A stretch of DNA of 64,000 bases from Bacteroidota bacterium (GTDB lineage: Bacteria; Bacteroidota; Bacteroidia; Cytophagales; Cyclobacteriaceae), in contig CANIVF010000009.1 in the NCBI GenBank assembly GCA_947470895.1, forward strand, positions 29,990 through 93,989, written 5' to 3'. Made by a program: the position numbers and the translations under genes. Shown here in pieces: positions 8,159 through 17,076 of the stretch; positions within the stretch are counted from its first letter, which is position 1; each line of letters begins with the position of its first letter. Below the pieces are notes generated by a model. It was not told where the DNA came from. It saw only the letters and a list, made by a program, of their open reading frames with translations, and did not search any database.

Positions 8159-9808
8159 TCACCTCCAATCACCCAATAACACAGCAGCAGCCCAATAATA
8201 AGGATGTGAGAATTTTGGATTATTAGCCAGATTAACCTGTGCTAAGCGTAGTGCATCTACGGCAACCATGGTTTTAATGTTCTTGTAAAAATTCTGCATG
8301 AGAATGGAAGTAGCCTCATCATCTACTTTCCAAAGGGTGGCCACTACCGACTTCACTCCATTCTGAAGAAATCCACTTGCGGGACTTACCGGTGAACTCT
8401 CATCGGATCCTTTAGACACTGCCGTTTGACAAGCCGATAACACAACAATATTCAAATGACTCATCACATCCATGCCCCACAACTCCTCTAAGGTAAATTT
8501 ACCATCCTCATCCTTGGCGGGATTGCCAGCCATGGTGATGAATGATTTTCCAAAATCTTCATAGTCGAGGTTTCCATGAGTTGCAAAGTGCATTACATTA
8601 AATTCTTCGCCAGCATATTTAGCTTTATCTTCAGTAGCTTCTTCGCGAAGGAATATCGATGAATTAGGATAGAGACTTTTTATTTCCACTACTTCCAGTT
8701 CGGTAGAAGGGAGTGTTTTATCAGGATTAACGAATGCAAGAATTTTCAACTGACGTGTTTCTGAACCTGTCACCCGTAACAACATATCGGTAGAGCTCGC
8801 ATAGAAAATGGCATACTGATTCATCATCATGCTGAACTTCCCATTCTTTAACGTTTTACCTAACAATTGAAAAGGAATGTAACTGAGTGTACCATTGGGT
8901 ATAATGCATAACCGTTTCTTACCTGCAATCTCAGCACTTGCTGGTGAAATCATATAGTGATACAACTCTTCAAATGGTTTCAACAGCGCATTCACCTGTT
9001 TCATCTCATTTACCTCCTCTTCACGCTCGGCAGCTTCGTTCTTCATATTCAACTTCTCGAATACACATTGGTTGGTGCGAACGATATTCAGTGCCGCGTT
9101 AATGTTTCGCGTCAGTTGAGCACGTGAAATATTCACCACTTTGGCTAACACCGTGTCAGAGGTAGCTATAAAAATATATAACTGATTCTCACCTGGCAGG
9201 TAAGACAATAGCGCCATATCATTAGGAATTTGCATTTTCTTTCCCTTCAGTTGTGCTGGCTGAACACTGTTATTAAAAAATCTGGAAAGTTCTGGTCGCA
9301 CATTTACTTGCTGATTAACAAATTTAAGATAGTCACCTTCGGCTACCGTTTTAATGCCTTCGAGATTCTTTAACTTTTCGATGTTTTGTTTTTCAGCCGG
9401 GAGTGCTTTCTCATTCTCAATCTGCTTTTCAATGCCATCTAACTTTGCCTTTTTATTACGTTCCTCATCAAGGACTTTATTTTTGGCGGCATCCTGAAAC
9501 TTCACATCCATGCCTTTGAATTTTTCTTTCAAATTATCCTCATTGTTTTTTTGAAGATAACTCATGGCCAAATCGGTCTCACCCTGTTGTAACAATACAT
9601 CGACCAGTGTTTCATACACTTTCAAAATATTTTTATCGGATGAGAACATCTTACGGGCCTCTTCACCGCCAGAAACTTTATTTCTGATTTTTCCAATCAC
9701 CTCGATTGATTCTTTAAGGTATTGAGTGCTCTGAGGAAGCTGCTTATTCTCTTTATACAGAATCCCAAGCCAATATAAGCTCTCCCAAAGCGTGTTGGTC
9801 TTACCCAT
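8159..9808 (-). CDS. CHAT protease domain fragment of the TPR-CHAT locus
   Basis: The C-terminal part of the broken locus, 549 aa from the first ATG after the TAG at 9833. The frame is open from 9832. It starts with two last TPR-like units, then a charged coiled coil (about residues 85-150). A CHAT domain follows from about residue 190 to the end. The catalytic His is in HFATHG (His411) and the Cys in LSACQT (Cys460), with the family motifs VATLWKVDDEAT and YYWAAAVLLGDW at the end. CHAT domains are clan CD cysteine peptidases related to caspases and separase. If translated alone it would have no export signal and would stay in the cytosol, unlike the intact parent. Confidence 0.75.
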   Translation of the reverse strand: MGKTNTLWESLYWLGILYKENKQLPQSTQYLKESIEVIGKIRNKVSGGEEARKMFSSDKNILKVYETLVDVLLQQGETDLAMSYLQKNNEDNLKEKFKGMDVKFQDAAKNKVLDEERNKKAKLDGIEKQIENEKALPAEKQNIEKLKNLEGIKTVAEGDYLKFVNQQVNVRPELSRFFNNSVQPAQLKGKKMQIPNDMALLSYLPGENQLYIFIATSDTVLAKVVNISRAQLTRNINAALNIVRTNQCVFEKLNMKNEAAEREEEVNEMKQVNALLKPFEELYHYMISPASAEIAGKKRLCIIPNGTLSYIPFQLLGKTLKNGKFSMMMNQYAIFYASSTDMLLRVTGSETRQLKILAFVNPDKTLPSTELEVVEIKSLYPNSSIFLREEATEDKAKYAGEEFNVMHFATHGNLDYEDFGKSFITMAGNPAKDEDGKFTLEELWGMDVMSHLNIVVLSACQTAVSKGSDESSPVSPASGFLQNGVKSVVATLWKVDDEATSILMQNFYKNIKTMVAVDALRLAQVNLANNPKFSHPYYWAAAVLLGDWR

Positions 9809-9832
9809 CTCACGAGACTTTTTGATACTCTC

Positions 9833-12800
9833 CTATAATAAAGGTTTTGCCTTCGCATAATTTTTTCGCACCACTTCAAGCTGTCCCAGCAAATTCATGT
9901 TCCCAACGTAGGAAATCATCAAATTCTTTTCCTTCGATACCTTAACTCCATCCGTCAGGTATGTGAAGCCTTCATCATATTTTTTCTCTTCGATTTTTAG
10001 TCTGCCCAGAACACCCAATGCATCAACTTTAGATCGAATAGCTCCAACTAGTTCACAGGTTTTCAAAGATTCTTTCAACCATTTATCTGACTCCAGAAAA
10101 TTATTCAGATAAAAATAAGATTCCCCGATGGCAGCCTGTACAATAGAAAGATTTTCATTTAAGTCGTTTGCTTTTTTCATCAAAGCCAATGACTGTTCGT
10201 AATACTCCAATCCTTTTTTGTAATCACCTTGAGATGTATAGATCTCGCCTATGTTTGCCAAAGGGGCCAAACGAGAATAATGAGCATTTGCTTTAGAATA
10301 TAAGCTATCCGCTTTATGTTGATTTTGCAATGCGAGTTCATATTCACCAAGCTGTTTGTATATATTTCCAAGATCGATATAGGAACCCGCCATTCCCCAT
10401 TCGTTGTGGAGTTCGTTGTATAACTTCAAACTCTCATCAGCCAACACAACGGCTTTTTGAAACTCCCCCACTTCTCTCAGCACAGTAGCTCTTGCGCCAA
10501 TTACCATTGCTTTGATAGACACGTTATTCAGTGTATCAGCAATTACCTGAGCCTGATCAATATATTGAATTGCTTTTGCATTATCACCATACACATAACT
10601 GGCATCCGATCCTATTCCGACCCAGGTAGAAGCTACTTCTTTCCATTGCTTATTCTTCTTATATAAGTCTAACGCCTTAATCGCATTTCCGTCAGCTAAA
10701 GCCGCTTTGCCTTGAGAACGATAAAGCCCTTTCATGCGCAAATAGCAATAAGCCAGAATATCATCACCTTTTAATTCAAAAGCTATCTTTACAGATTCAT
10801 TAAAATAAACTTCTGCCTCCTTATAATTACTCTCAACACCTTGCATGATCGTACCCATATTAGCGAGTGTATACACCACACCTGCCTTATCTTTTATTTT
10901 TCTCTGAAGAACCAAAGCCCGATTGTAATAATCAATGGCTAGTTTATACTCATTCTTATTTTGATAAGCTCCGGCCAATTGATTCAATGAAGAAGCCCAG
11001 TTCAATGTATCCTTCTGCGCTTTCCGAAGCAAAATAGCTTGATTGAAAAAATCAAATGCCTTCGTATAGTCTTTTGATTTTAATGAGTTGGCTGCTAAAT
11101 CATGGTAGGTTGATGACAAGAGCGTAGAGTCATTGGTGATTTTAAGAGACTCCAATGCATGGACCAGAGCATTGGCCCTTTCAACTGGATTATTTGTTTC
11201 GGTATACAAGGTTGCCAACTTTGACCACGAACTGGCCAATTGCTCATAATTTTTACACCGGGTAGCTAACTCAATAGCAGCCCGATGAGAAGCAATCGCC
11301 TTTTGAAAGTCAAGTAAGCTCCAATAATTCTGCCCGATGTTTGATAACATCACCGATGCGTTTACAGAATCACGCACCTCAATAAACAAGTCATAAGCTA
11401 TCCGGAAATTCACGATGGCGACTTTATATCTGCTCTGATTCTGCCCCATATTATAGGCCATATCCCAATAAGAAGAAGCAGCTTCCTTCTTATCGCCAGC
11501 CATCCGATACAATTCAATAGATTTCATATAAAAATCATTGACCTTACTATAGTCCTTCATCTCTTTATAAACTCCGGCAATACTTTCAGCAGCACTACCC
11601 TCTTTAACAAAATCGCTCAATTCATGATAAAGTCGCAAGGACTCATTTAACGCCTTAAGTTGTTTAGCCACATTTTTAAAATGCCCATAAGTAAATCCGA
11701 ACCTTTCGTATGTATCCGCACGATTTGCTCGGTGATTGGGTCGGATTGTCAGCGCAAGAGCACGTTCATGGGTTTTATAAGCATTCACAGAATCTCCTAA
11801 ATCACGAAACTGGTAAGCCATGTTATTAATAATGGTGACAAGGTTACCGGTATCTTTTAAAACGATATAGATCTTTTCAGATTCCTTAAATAACTCAATT
11901 GCCTTTCGGGGATTTTTCAAATAGTCCTTTCCTTGCAACAAAGCAAAGTCCCAAAAAGCATCCGCCCTTTTTGACAAGTCACTTGGATTGACTAAGGCGA
12001 TACGCTCCAGAGCTTTCAGTAAAGCCTGTGAAAATTGCTTCGATCCCTTATAGGAATCCAAAAGGTTTTTCTTTGTTTTCACAAGCTTAACAGTATCCTT
12101 TATATAGGTATAAATCTTCTCAGACTCGTTATAACTTATAATCGATTGAGCATAGTCTTTATGATCATAACTTAAAGCACCCTGATAATCCAGAGCAAGC
12201 GCTAGGCTTGTTTTATTACCCCAATTACGGGCTAACAAAATAGCATCTTGCACGGCTCGCTTTGCCTGATCATAATTATTCAATTTGTTATAATTGATCG
12301 CTGCATTCTTCCTTAGAATAATCATACTACTGGAATCTTGCAAAGACTTATAAATTTCAAAAGCCTTATCAAAATACCGTATTGCCTCGGAATAATTCTT
12401 AACACCATCAGCATAAACAATTCCTGCATTCCAAAGGATATCAGCTTTTTTTTCTGGTTTATTATTCTGGCTCGCTAATTTCAGGGCGTATTGATTGTAA
12501 TCCATTGAGGGCTTGTAGTCACCCATCTTATTGAAAAGTAAAGCAATAGCTTCTAAAGAATTAAATAAATTATCCTTGTGGTCAGCATTATCAGATTCTT
12601 CTTTTACCAGCTCCTCCCTGATTTTAATAGCTTCTTTATAAACTTCTATTGCTTCCTTGGTTTTTGAAAGATTGTCATACGCTTGTCCCAGAAAATTCAA
12701 CGCATAACCGCGACCAAACAAAGTACTTGACTTTTTAAAACTATCATCCGCACGTTTTGCCCAAAAAGCTACTGCCGCATAATTCTCAAGCGCTTCAAAT

Positions 12801-13108
12801 ACCAGCGCCATTTCATACTCATATTTGGCAGAAATAAAATGCTCACTTAATTTCTCGCCTAGAAAGATGCAACTGCCAAGCAGATCTTCTGCTTCTTTAT
12901 ATTGCTTGTTCTCACGAAACCCCTTTGCCTCTTTATACCATTCCTCTGCTAGGTCAATCGTGATTCTTCTCTGGTAAAAAGTATATCGCTCATCCCACTC
13001 GGTAGAATCTTCAGGTAAGAAAAGAGCCTTTAATGCCGCTGCTGTCGTGCGGTCTCCCTCCAAAGAGTAATCCGAATAATCATCAATGAGCGACATCGAC
13101 CTACACAT
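9833..13108 (-). CDS. TPR-array fragment of the TPR-CHAT locus
   Basis: The middle part of the broken locus. It is 1091 aa from ATG 13108, although the frame is open from 13135. It consists almost only of TPR units of 36-42 residues, roughly 25-28 of them (typical pieces: AIEVYKEAIKIREEL, ALDYQGALSYDHKDY, ALANMGTIMQGV, YIDLGNIYKQLGEYELAL). The spacing is that of kinesin-light-chain/Rapsyn-like TPRs, which often sit in front of CHAT domains. It ends in the middle of a repeat at TAG 9835-9833, and the next unit continues after the stop in the same frame. This fits truncation of a longer solenoid rather than a natural end. No signal peptide or enzyme motif lies inside this piece. Confidence 0.75.
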   Translation of the reverse strand: MCRSMSLIDDYSDYSLEGDRTTAAALKALFLPEDSTEWDERYTFYQRRITIDLAEEWYKEAKGFRENKQYKEAEDLLGSCIFLGEKLSEHFISAKYEYEMALVFEALENYAAVAFWAKRADDSFKKSSTLFGRGYALNFLGQAYDNLSKTKEAIEVYKEAIKIREELVKEESDNADHKDNLFNSLEAIALLFNKMGDYKPSMDYNQYALKLASQNNKPEKKADILWNAGIVYADGVKNYSEAIRYFDKAFEIYKSLQDSSSMIILRKNAAINYNKLNNYDQAKRAVQDAILLARNWGNKTSLALALDYQGALSYDHKDYAQSIISYNESEKIYTYIKDTVKLVKTKKNLLDSYKGSKQFSQALLKALERIALVNPSDLSKRADAFWDFALLQGKDYLKNPRKAIELFKESEKIYIVLKDTGNLVTIINNMAYQFRDLGDSVNAYKTHERALALTIRPNHRANRADTYERFGFTYGHFKNVAKQLKALNESLRLYHELSDFVKEGSAAESIAGVYKEMKDYSKVNDFYMKSIELYRMAGDKKEAASSYWDMAYNMGQNQSRYKVAIVNFRIAYDLFIEVRDSVNASVMLSNIGQNYWSLLDFQKAIASHRAAIELATRCKNYEQLASSWSKLATLYTETNNPVERANALVHALESLKITNDSTLLSSTYHDLAANSLKSKDYTKAFDFFNQAILLRKAQKDTLNWASSLNQLAGAYQNKNEYKLAIDYYNRALVLQRKIKDKAGVVYTLANMGTIMQGVESNYKEAEVYFNESVKIAFELKGDDILAYCYLRMKGLYRSQGKAALADGNAIKALDLYKKNKQWKEVASTWVGIGSDASYVYGDNAKAIQYIDQAQVIADTLNNVSIKAMVIGARATVLREVGEFQKAVVLADESLKLYNELHNEWGMAGSYIDLGNIYKQLGEYELALQNQHKADSLYSKANAHYSRLAPLANIGEIYTSQGDYKKGLEYYEQSLALMKKANDLNENLSIVQAAIGESYFYLNNFLESDKWLKESLKTCELVGAIRSKVDALGVLGRLKIEEKKYDEGFTYLTDGVKVSKEKNLMISYVGNMNLLGQLEVVRKNYAKAKPLL

Positions 13109-13135
13109 GGTGTTAGAATAATCCTGAACAATGTG

Positions 13136-13546
13136 TTATAAATATGACCACACTTTGGTGGTATCGGTTTCGCTCAAGACTTCATGTAAAAACCTCCCTT
13201 TATTCTTACCTTCCTTCACGCTTTTCTGATCACCCGATTCCCGCAACTTTCTACCCTGCTCATTAATAGTCCGTTGCATGGATATAAGCTTCTCCGTTCG
13301 GAGTCGTGATCCATCCGATTTTAAAATCGCATCTAACGTGTAATAGGGTTTGCCAGCATCATTCAGGAATTCAATACCATACTCGATTACAAAAAAATAA
13401 ATGGAATGAGTTTCCTTTTTAACCCGAATTTGAACGAAGACAGCATCGCCTGCATAAGGAGGGTCGCTTGTCTCTACCAAAGCTGTTGATTGGCCCGATA
13501 AAACTTCGACTAACTTAAGTTTAGCTAAAAACTTGCCTGGGCCACT
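13136..13546 (-). pseudogene. N-terminal domain fragment of the TPR-CHAT locus
   Basis: The open stretch of 136 codons between the TGA at 13547 and the TAA at 13136. A TTG at 13480 is the only start-like codon near its beginning. The sequence looks like one small beta-rich domain (LKLVEVLSGQ, VFVQIRVKKE, SIYFFVIEYGIEF) followed by a charged linker (EGKNKGRFLHEVL). It continues the preceding signal-peptide fragment, which ends VTINHGSEIGLTVN, in the same frame. It probably belongs to one N-terminal domain of the exported CHAT protein. I do not recognise the domain. Translation as a separate protein seems unlikely. Confidence 0.55.
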
Positions 13547-13756
13547 TCAATTAGGATTAACCGTAGTGTATAGTTCACCCGATTGATTGACTGTGAGACC
13601 TATTTCTGAACCATGATTGATTGTTACCAAATATTGCTCAGTGCCTTTCTTAACAACGGAATTCACTTTAAAGGTAAACCAATATTCTTCCGTTTGGCCA
13701 TGTACTGAAACTGTCATCAGACAGCCCATTAAAAAGCTACAAAAATTGATTTTCAT
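13547..13756 (-). pseudogene. Signal-peptide fragment of the TPR-CHAT locus
   Basis: A 69-aa frame from an ATG, with a standard signal peptide (MKINFCSFLMGCLMTVSVHGQ). It then shows short beta strands (EYWFTFKVNSVVKKG, YLVTINHG) and ends at TGA 13549-13547. As a separate product it would be a peptide of about 48 residues after processing. Because the same frame continues without a break in character into the next fragment, I read it as the N-terminus of the giant exported TPR-CHAT protein. The presence of a signal peptide implies the parent protein works in the periplasm or on the surface, not in the cytosol. Confidence 0.6.
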
Positions 13757-13832
13757 TGCGATGAGAACATTGCTTGAAAATGTACGAACAATTTTTGTTC
13801 CGATTGGGGAAAATATTCAATTATGAAGCATA

Positions 13833-13850
13833 ATCCGTACTGGTACGGAT
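13833..13850. repeat. 18-bp dyad upstream of the TPR-CHAT locus
   Basis: ATCCGTAC-TG-GTACGGAT is a perfect 8-bp inverted repeat with a 2-nt centre. It lies 77 bp before the ATG at 13756 and 39 bp after the end of the bestrophin-like gene. The tiny loop and lack of a T-run argue against a terminator, so an operator for a dimeric regulator is more likely. Confidence 0.45.
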
Positions 13851-13888
13851 AGCCAGTATTCTAAAATCCTATGTTCCTGAAATTTCTG

Positions 13889-14665
13889 TCAGGAAAGAAA
13901 GCTGGTTGTTTCGGTTGCCGAGATTACGATATCATCTTCCCCTACTTCATCAAAAGGGTTCTCCAAATGATCCTGAATATTATCAAGGCTTACCAAAATG
14001 AAACTGTAAAGCACGGGCATCACATACTCCAACGAAGCAGAGTAGTCATGGAATGTGCTCGCAAAATAAGGACCATAGATGATGGGGAAAATATAAATGA
14101 ACACCTTACTGTATGTTCTTAATGTGATTGGTGTTCTGTAGTTATGAATGATCTTCATGTTATCAAAGGCAATTATGATTTTGCTAACATACTGGCTCAC
14201 TCTTGAAATTTCACCGCTCTGAACTCCATACTTCCTGAGCTCCATAGTCAACACCGAAAGTCTCGAGAATAATTCATACATCTTCTTTTCATTAGGGTTC
14301 CATTCAGGATTGTGATTGCTTTTAAACATGTCCCTCATCAGCGTCATCATTTCAAGAATAATCTGCTTGGTCTGGATTGGCAGGTCGTTATTCTTATCCG
14401 TTGTCCAATCCCTTGTGGCAAAATACAGAGCGACAGCGTGTCCTTTAAAATCAGCTAGCCGTTGCAGAGCTGTTTCCCTTCGGGTGTAGGCGGATCCGAT
14501 TGAAAATACTACAGGGAAAACAATGGCAACACCAACCAGCATATCAGGAAATTTGGCTGTGAACCCAAAATGAAAGCATAAATACGTAGATATTAATGCG
14601 AGCGCGGTAATAATAAAAGTCTTATAGTTAATGATTGATGAGAAGCTTCGAAAAATTCGTTTCAT
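13889..14665 (-). CDS. Bestrophin-like membrane protein
   Basis: A 258-aa integral membrane protein. Two hydrophobic segments lie near residues 17-60 (FIITALALISTYLCFHFGF, GVAIVFPVVFSIGSAY) and two more near 190-225 (VFIYIFPIIYGPY, MPVLYSFILVSL), flanking a charged, helical cytosolic middle. The C-terminal LDNIQDHLENPFDE motif is the hallmark of the bestrophin/UPF0187 family of anion channels, where it follows the last membrane helix. The channel function is inferred from this motif and topology only, and the protein is a little shorter than usual (about 290). It lies 132 bp upstream of the CHAT locus on the same strand. An 8-bp hairpin covers the start codon. Confidence 0.65.
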   Translation of the reverse strand: MKRIFRSFSSIINYKTFIITALALISTYLCFHFGFTAKFPDMLVGVAIVFPVVFSIGSAYTRRETALQRLADFKGHAVALYFATRDWTTDKNNDLPIQTKQIILEMMTLMRDMFKSNHNPEWNPNEKKMYELFSRLSVLTMELRKYGVQSGEISRVSQYVSKIIIAFDNMKIIHNYRTPITLRTYSKVFIYIFPIIYGPYFASTFHDYSASLEYVMPVLYSFILVSLDNIQDHLENPFDEVGEDDIVISATETTSFLS

Positions 14666-14689
14666 ACCACATTTGCTTTAGATGTGGTA
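14665..14689 (-). promoter_or_regulatory. Hairpin abutting the start codon of the bestrophin-like gene
   Basis: TACCACAT (14665-14672) and ATGTGGTA (14682-14689) pair over 8 bp around a 9-nt loop. On the minus strand the stem ends at the A of the ATG, so the folded mRNA would occlude the translation start. It may control initiation. It is also the only hairpin after the OmpA gene (stop at 14765), but it has no T-run. Confidence 0.4.
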
Positions 14690-14764
14690 ATTTTCCAAAA
14701 AGGAATTGATAATACCTAATTGTTATTGATAAGTTAAGCTTTTAAAAATGACATTAGTCATAAG

Positions 14765-15955
14765 TTACTCAGCAAGAACCTCCACTTCTACGCGCACATT
14801 CCTTCTTGCTTTATCACTGTTTTTATCATGTAGCATACGACTGCCACCCCATCCCTTGGTTTCGATACGGTAGGCTGCAATTTGATTTGAAACAAGCCAG
14901 TCCTTTATTGTAATTGCTCGCTGAAGTGATAAGTCTCTTGCCGAACCTGAACCTGTTTTCACATCGGAGCTTAGCTTAAAGAAATTCTTACTCGGCCCCA
15001 TCGAAATGATTCTTCCATTTCCACCACCATTAGTGTGCCCATGTAATCTTATCCGATATGCTTGGTTGCTCTTCAACATATCCAACAACTTACCCAATTC
15101 ATATTTCGATTCGGGCAACATTACGGTTGCATCGTTAAAAAAGTATACATTGTAAAGAGTTTCAATGTCCCCTTTATGCAACCTGTCCACGTCAAACATA
15201 ATAATATAATGATCGTCATCCCATCGTACATAATCAGGAATGCTATCCTTTAAAGTTTGCAGACTCAGCTCATGTTGAACCTTTCTATATCCAAAAGAAT
15301 TTCCTACCAAAGTTACTTTCCCGTTTTTTGTTTTTGGATATGGGATAGATACCAACTGATTCCCTTTTTCCCTCTTCAATAACGTGGATTTCTCCGTGTC
15401 TATAATTTCTACTTCTCCCTCTACGGGCTCGCTATTGTTAGGATTATAGAGACGGAAAATTACTTTGGCATCGGGCAGTGGTGATGACTTCTTTTCTTCA
15501 ACCTTTAATTTTACTTTGTCCTTTTCGTATTTCGTAACCTCCACATTACTTTCCACCGGTGTTATTGTTTTCTTCTGTACAATTTCTTCTGGCTGAATGT
15601 CTGGCTTTCGTACTTCCGCTGTTGAGATTAAATCTTTCATGATACGAACCCAAGCCTTATCAAAGCCTGCGTCTTTACGTGTGTTGAGCATAACACGGAT
15701 TGACTCATTGAAGTCTGTATAATAATCAAGATAAACGTAATAGAAATTGCGTGAAAGATCGAAACCGTATTTAGAATGTAAACCACCCCTATTTAACGTT
15801 TCTGAGTAATCGATCATATACTTTTCCTGCCCGATTCGATAAGCTGCCACCACAATGTAGTAGCCTTTGGGTAACGGATCTCCTATATGGGATTCATTTC
15901 TTGCCGAAATAAAGACATAGCCAAGCAAAGCAAAGACTAAAGCATTTCTTTTCAT
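14765..15955 (-). CDS. OmpA-family peptidoglycan-associated protein with SPOR-like N-terminus
   Basis: A 396-aa exported protein (N-terminus MKRNALVFALLGYVFISA). Residues about 25-110 (GYYIVVAAYRIGQEKYMIDY to FYYVYLDYYTD) look like a SPOR-type domain of the kind that binds denuded glycan strands. A charged linker and a beta-rich part follow (VIFRLYNPNNSEPVEGEVEI). The C-terminal 130 residues are an OmpA/MotB domain (YFFNDATVMLP, IRLHGHTNGGG, LSLQRAITIKDWL, ETKGWGGSRML, RRNVRVEVEV) with the Asp replaced by Asn in the usual HTD motif. Related proteins occur in Bacteroidota motility and envelope systems. It lies 99 bp upstream of the bestrophin-like gene on the same strand. Confidence 0.82.
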   Translation of the reverse strand: MKRNALVFALLGYVFISARNESHIGDPLPKGYYIVVAAYRIGQEKYMIDYSETLNRGGLHSKYGFDLSRNFYYVYLDYYTDFNESIRVMLNTRKDAGFDKAWVRIMKDLISTAEVRKPDIQPEEIVQKKTITPVESNVEVTKYEKDKVKLKVEEKKSSPLPDAKVIFRLYNPNNSEPVEGEVEIIDTEKSTLLKREKGNQLVSIPYPKTKNGKVTLVGNSFGYRKVQHELSLQTLKDSIPDYVRWDDDHYIIMFDVDRLHKGDIETLYNVYFFNDATVMLPESKYELGKLLDMLKSNQAYRIRLHGHTNGGGNGRIISMGPSKNFFKLSSDVKTGSGSARDLSLQRAITIKDWLVSNQIAAYRIETKGWGGSRMLHDKNSDKARRNVRVEVEVLAE

Positions 15956-16020
15956 GGGTTAGATTTTGATCAATTAAAGATTACCTAAAAACATGAATTT
16001 TCCAATGAAGAACAGTTCCT

Positions 16021-16971
16021 TCACTTAATCCATGCTTTCAAAAAACCAAATCCGTAGCCAATCATTTGAACAAAAACAGAAGGAATACTCAACCATGCTA
16101 CTTGCCATGATCGAGTGTTGATATAACAATCAACTGCTACCATCAATACATAGATACCATACAGTAGTGAGACAAGATAGGCACCTGAGAAAATACTAAA
16201 CCATAAAATGGGTATGGTTACTAAACCCAAAAGAAAAAACGCTGGGAACCAATGTGTAATCTTTACTTCACCCGGGTGTTTGCGCCCTACCCAAATTCTA
16301 CCTTTTCCAAAATTAGAAACCTGCCTGAAAAATTGCACCAGCGATGTTCTCCTTTTATGATATACGAATGCATCCTGAATGAGTGATGTTTTAAAACCTT
16401 GCTTCCTGATTCGTATGCTTAATTCAATGTCTTCCGCAAAGCGATCAAAATGAAATCCTTTTGTTGCTTCAAATACTTCACGACTCATACCCATGTTAAA
16501 GCTACGAGGTTGAAATGCTTTTTGATTTCCGCCACGAATGCCACCCGTAGTTAATGTGGATGACATTGTGAATGCCATGGCTTGCTGCAGCGGAGTGAAA
16601 TCCTTCATGCCCCGATCGGGGCCACCCCAGGCATCTGTCTTTTCTTTTTCCAAAAACGATTCTACAGCTTCAAAATAATGAGGAGGAAGAATGCAGTCAC
16701 TGTCAAACACGACAAAGTATTTTCCTCGTGCATTTTCAAAACCAAAATTACGGCTCGGCCCTGGGCCCGTATTGGGTTTAAAGAAATACCGAATAGAAAG
16801 TTTGCCTGAATATTGTTCAAACACATGCTCACTCCTCACGGTTGATCCGTCTTCTACCAACACGACTTCAAAATCCTGAATCGTTTGTCGTGTCAGGCTT
16901 TCCAATAGCTCAGCCACTTCCTGTGGGCGGTTATATACCGGAACGATGACCGAATAGGTTGGCTGACTCAT
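16021..16971 (-). CDS. Family 2 glycosyltransferase, membrane-associated
   Basis: A 316-aa GT-A fold inverting glycosyltransferase. The N-terminus YSVIVPVYNRPQEV begins the nucleotide-sugar domain. VEDGST and the FDSDC motif (a DxD metal site, about residue 93) bind the donor, and DRFAEDIELSIR near residue 190 supplies the probable catalytic base (ED). Three C-terminal hydrophobic segments (HWFPAFFLLGLVTIPILW, AYLVSLLYGIYVLMV, AWLSIPSVFVQMIGYGFG) anchor it to the inner membrane. It probably adds sugars to a lipid-linked or cell-surface polysaccharide, and donor and acceptor are unknown. It stands alone with no polysaccharide cluster, 65 bp upstream of the OmpA gene. Confidence 0.9.
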   Translation of the reverse strand: MSQPTYSVIVPVYNRPQEVAELLESLTRQTIQDFEVVLVEDGSTVRSEHVFEQYSGKLSIRYFFKPNTGPGPSRNFGFENARGKYFVVFDSDCILPPHYFEAVESFLEKEKTDAWGGPDRGMKDFTPLQQAMAFTMSSTLTTGGIRGGNQKAFQPRSFNMGMSREVFEATKGFHFDRFAEDIELSIRIRKQGFKTSLIQDAFVYHKRRTSLVQFFRQVSNFGKGRIWVGRKHPGEVKITHWFPAFFLLGLVTIPILWFSIFSGAYLVSLLYGIYVLMVAVDCYINTRSWQVAWLSIPSVFVQMIGYGFGFLKAWIK

Positions 16972-17076
16972 GGCAACAAAAATAGTGATTAAGACGGATT
17001 GCGCTTGGGCTATTCATCATCACAAAATGCCTTTATAACTCTTATTCCTTTTGTACCTTTCAAGAAATCATCCGTC

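Larger units (their letters stand above)
8159..13756 (-). pseudogene. Giant exported TPR-CHAT protein, single frame with three in-frame stops
   Basis: Read on the minus strand from the ATG at 13756, one frame runs 1865 codons to a TAA at 8159. It is interrupted only by TGA at 13549-13547, TAA at 13138-13136 and TAG at 9835-9833. No frameshift is needed. The conceptual protein has a signal peptide (cut after VSVHGQ), a short beta-rich N-terminal part, roughly 1200 residues of TPR repeats, a coiled-coil linker and a C-terminal CHAT (caspase-HetF-associated with TPRs) protease domain with intact His/Cys dyad. The TPR repeat crosses the third stop without a break in pattern (AKPLL-stop-ESIKKSREMGK). 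Most likely this is a recently inactivated gene. Sequencing error, readthrough or separate short proteins are alternatives. Confidence 0.75.

Noticed and set aside
13547..13549. TGA in the CHAT locus as a selenocysteine codon
   Set aside because: There is no SECIS-like hairpin directly after it, the context (VNPN-stop-SGPGK) is not a redox motif, and TAA and TAG stops also occur in the same frame.
8159..13756. Alternative genetic code with reassigned stop codons
   Set aside because: All three stop codon types would need reassignment, yet dozens of neighbouring genes end normally at them.
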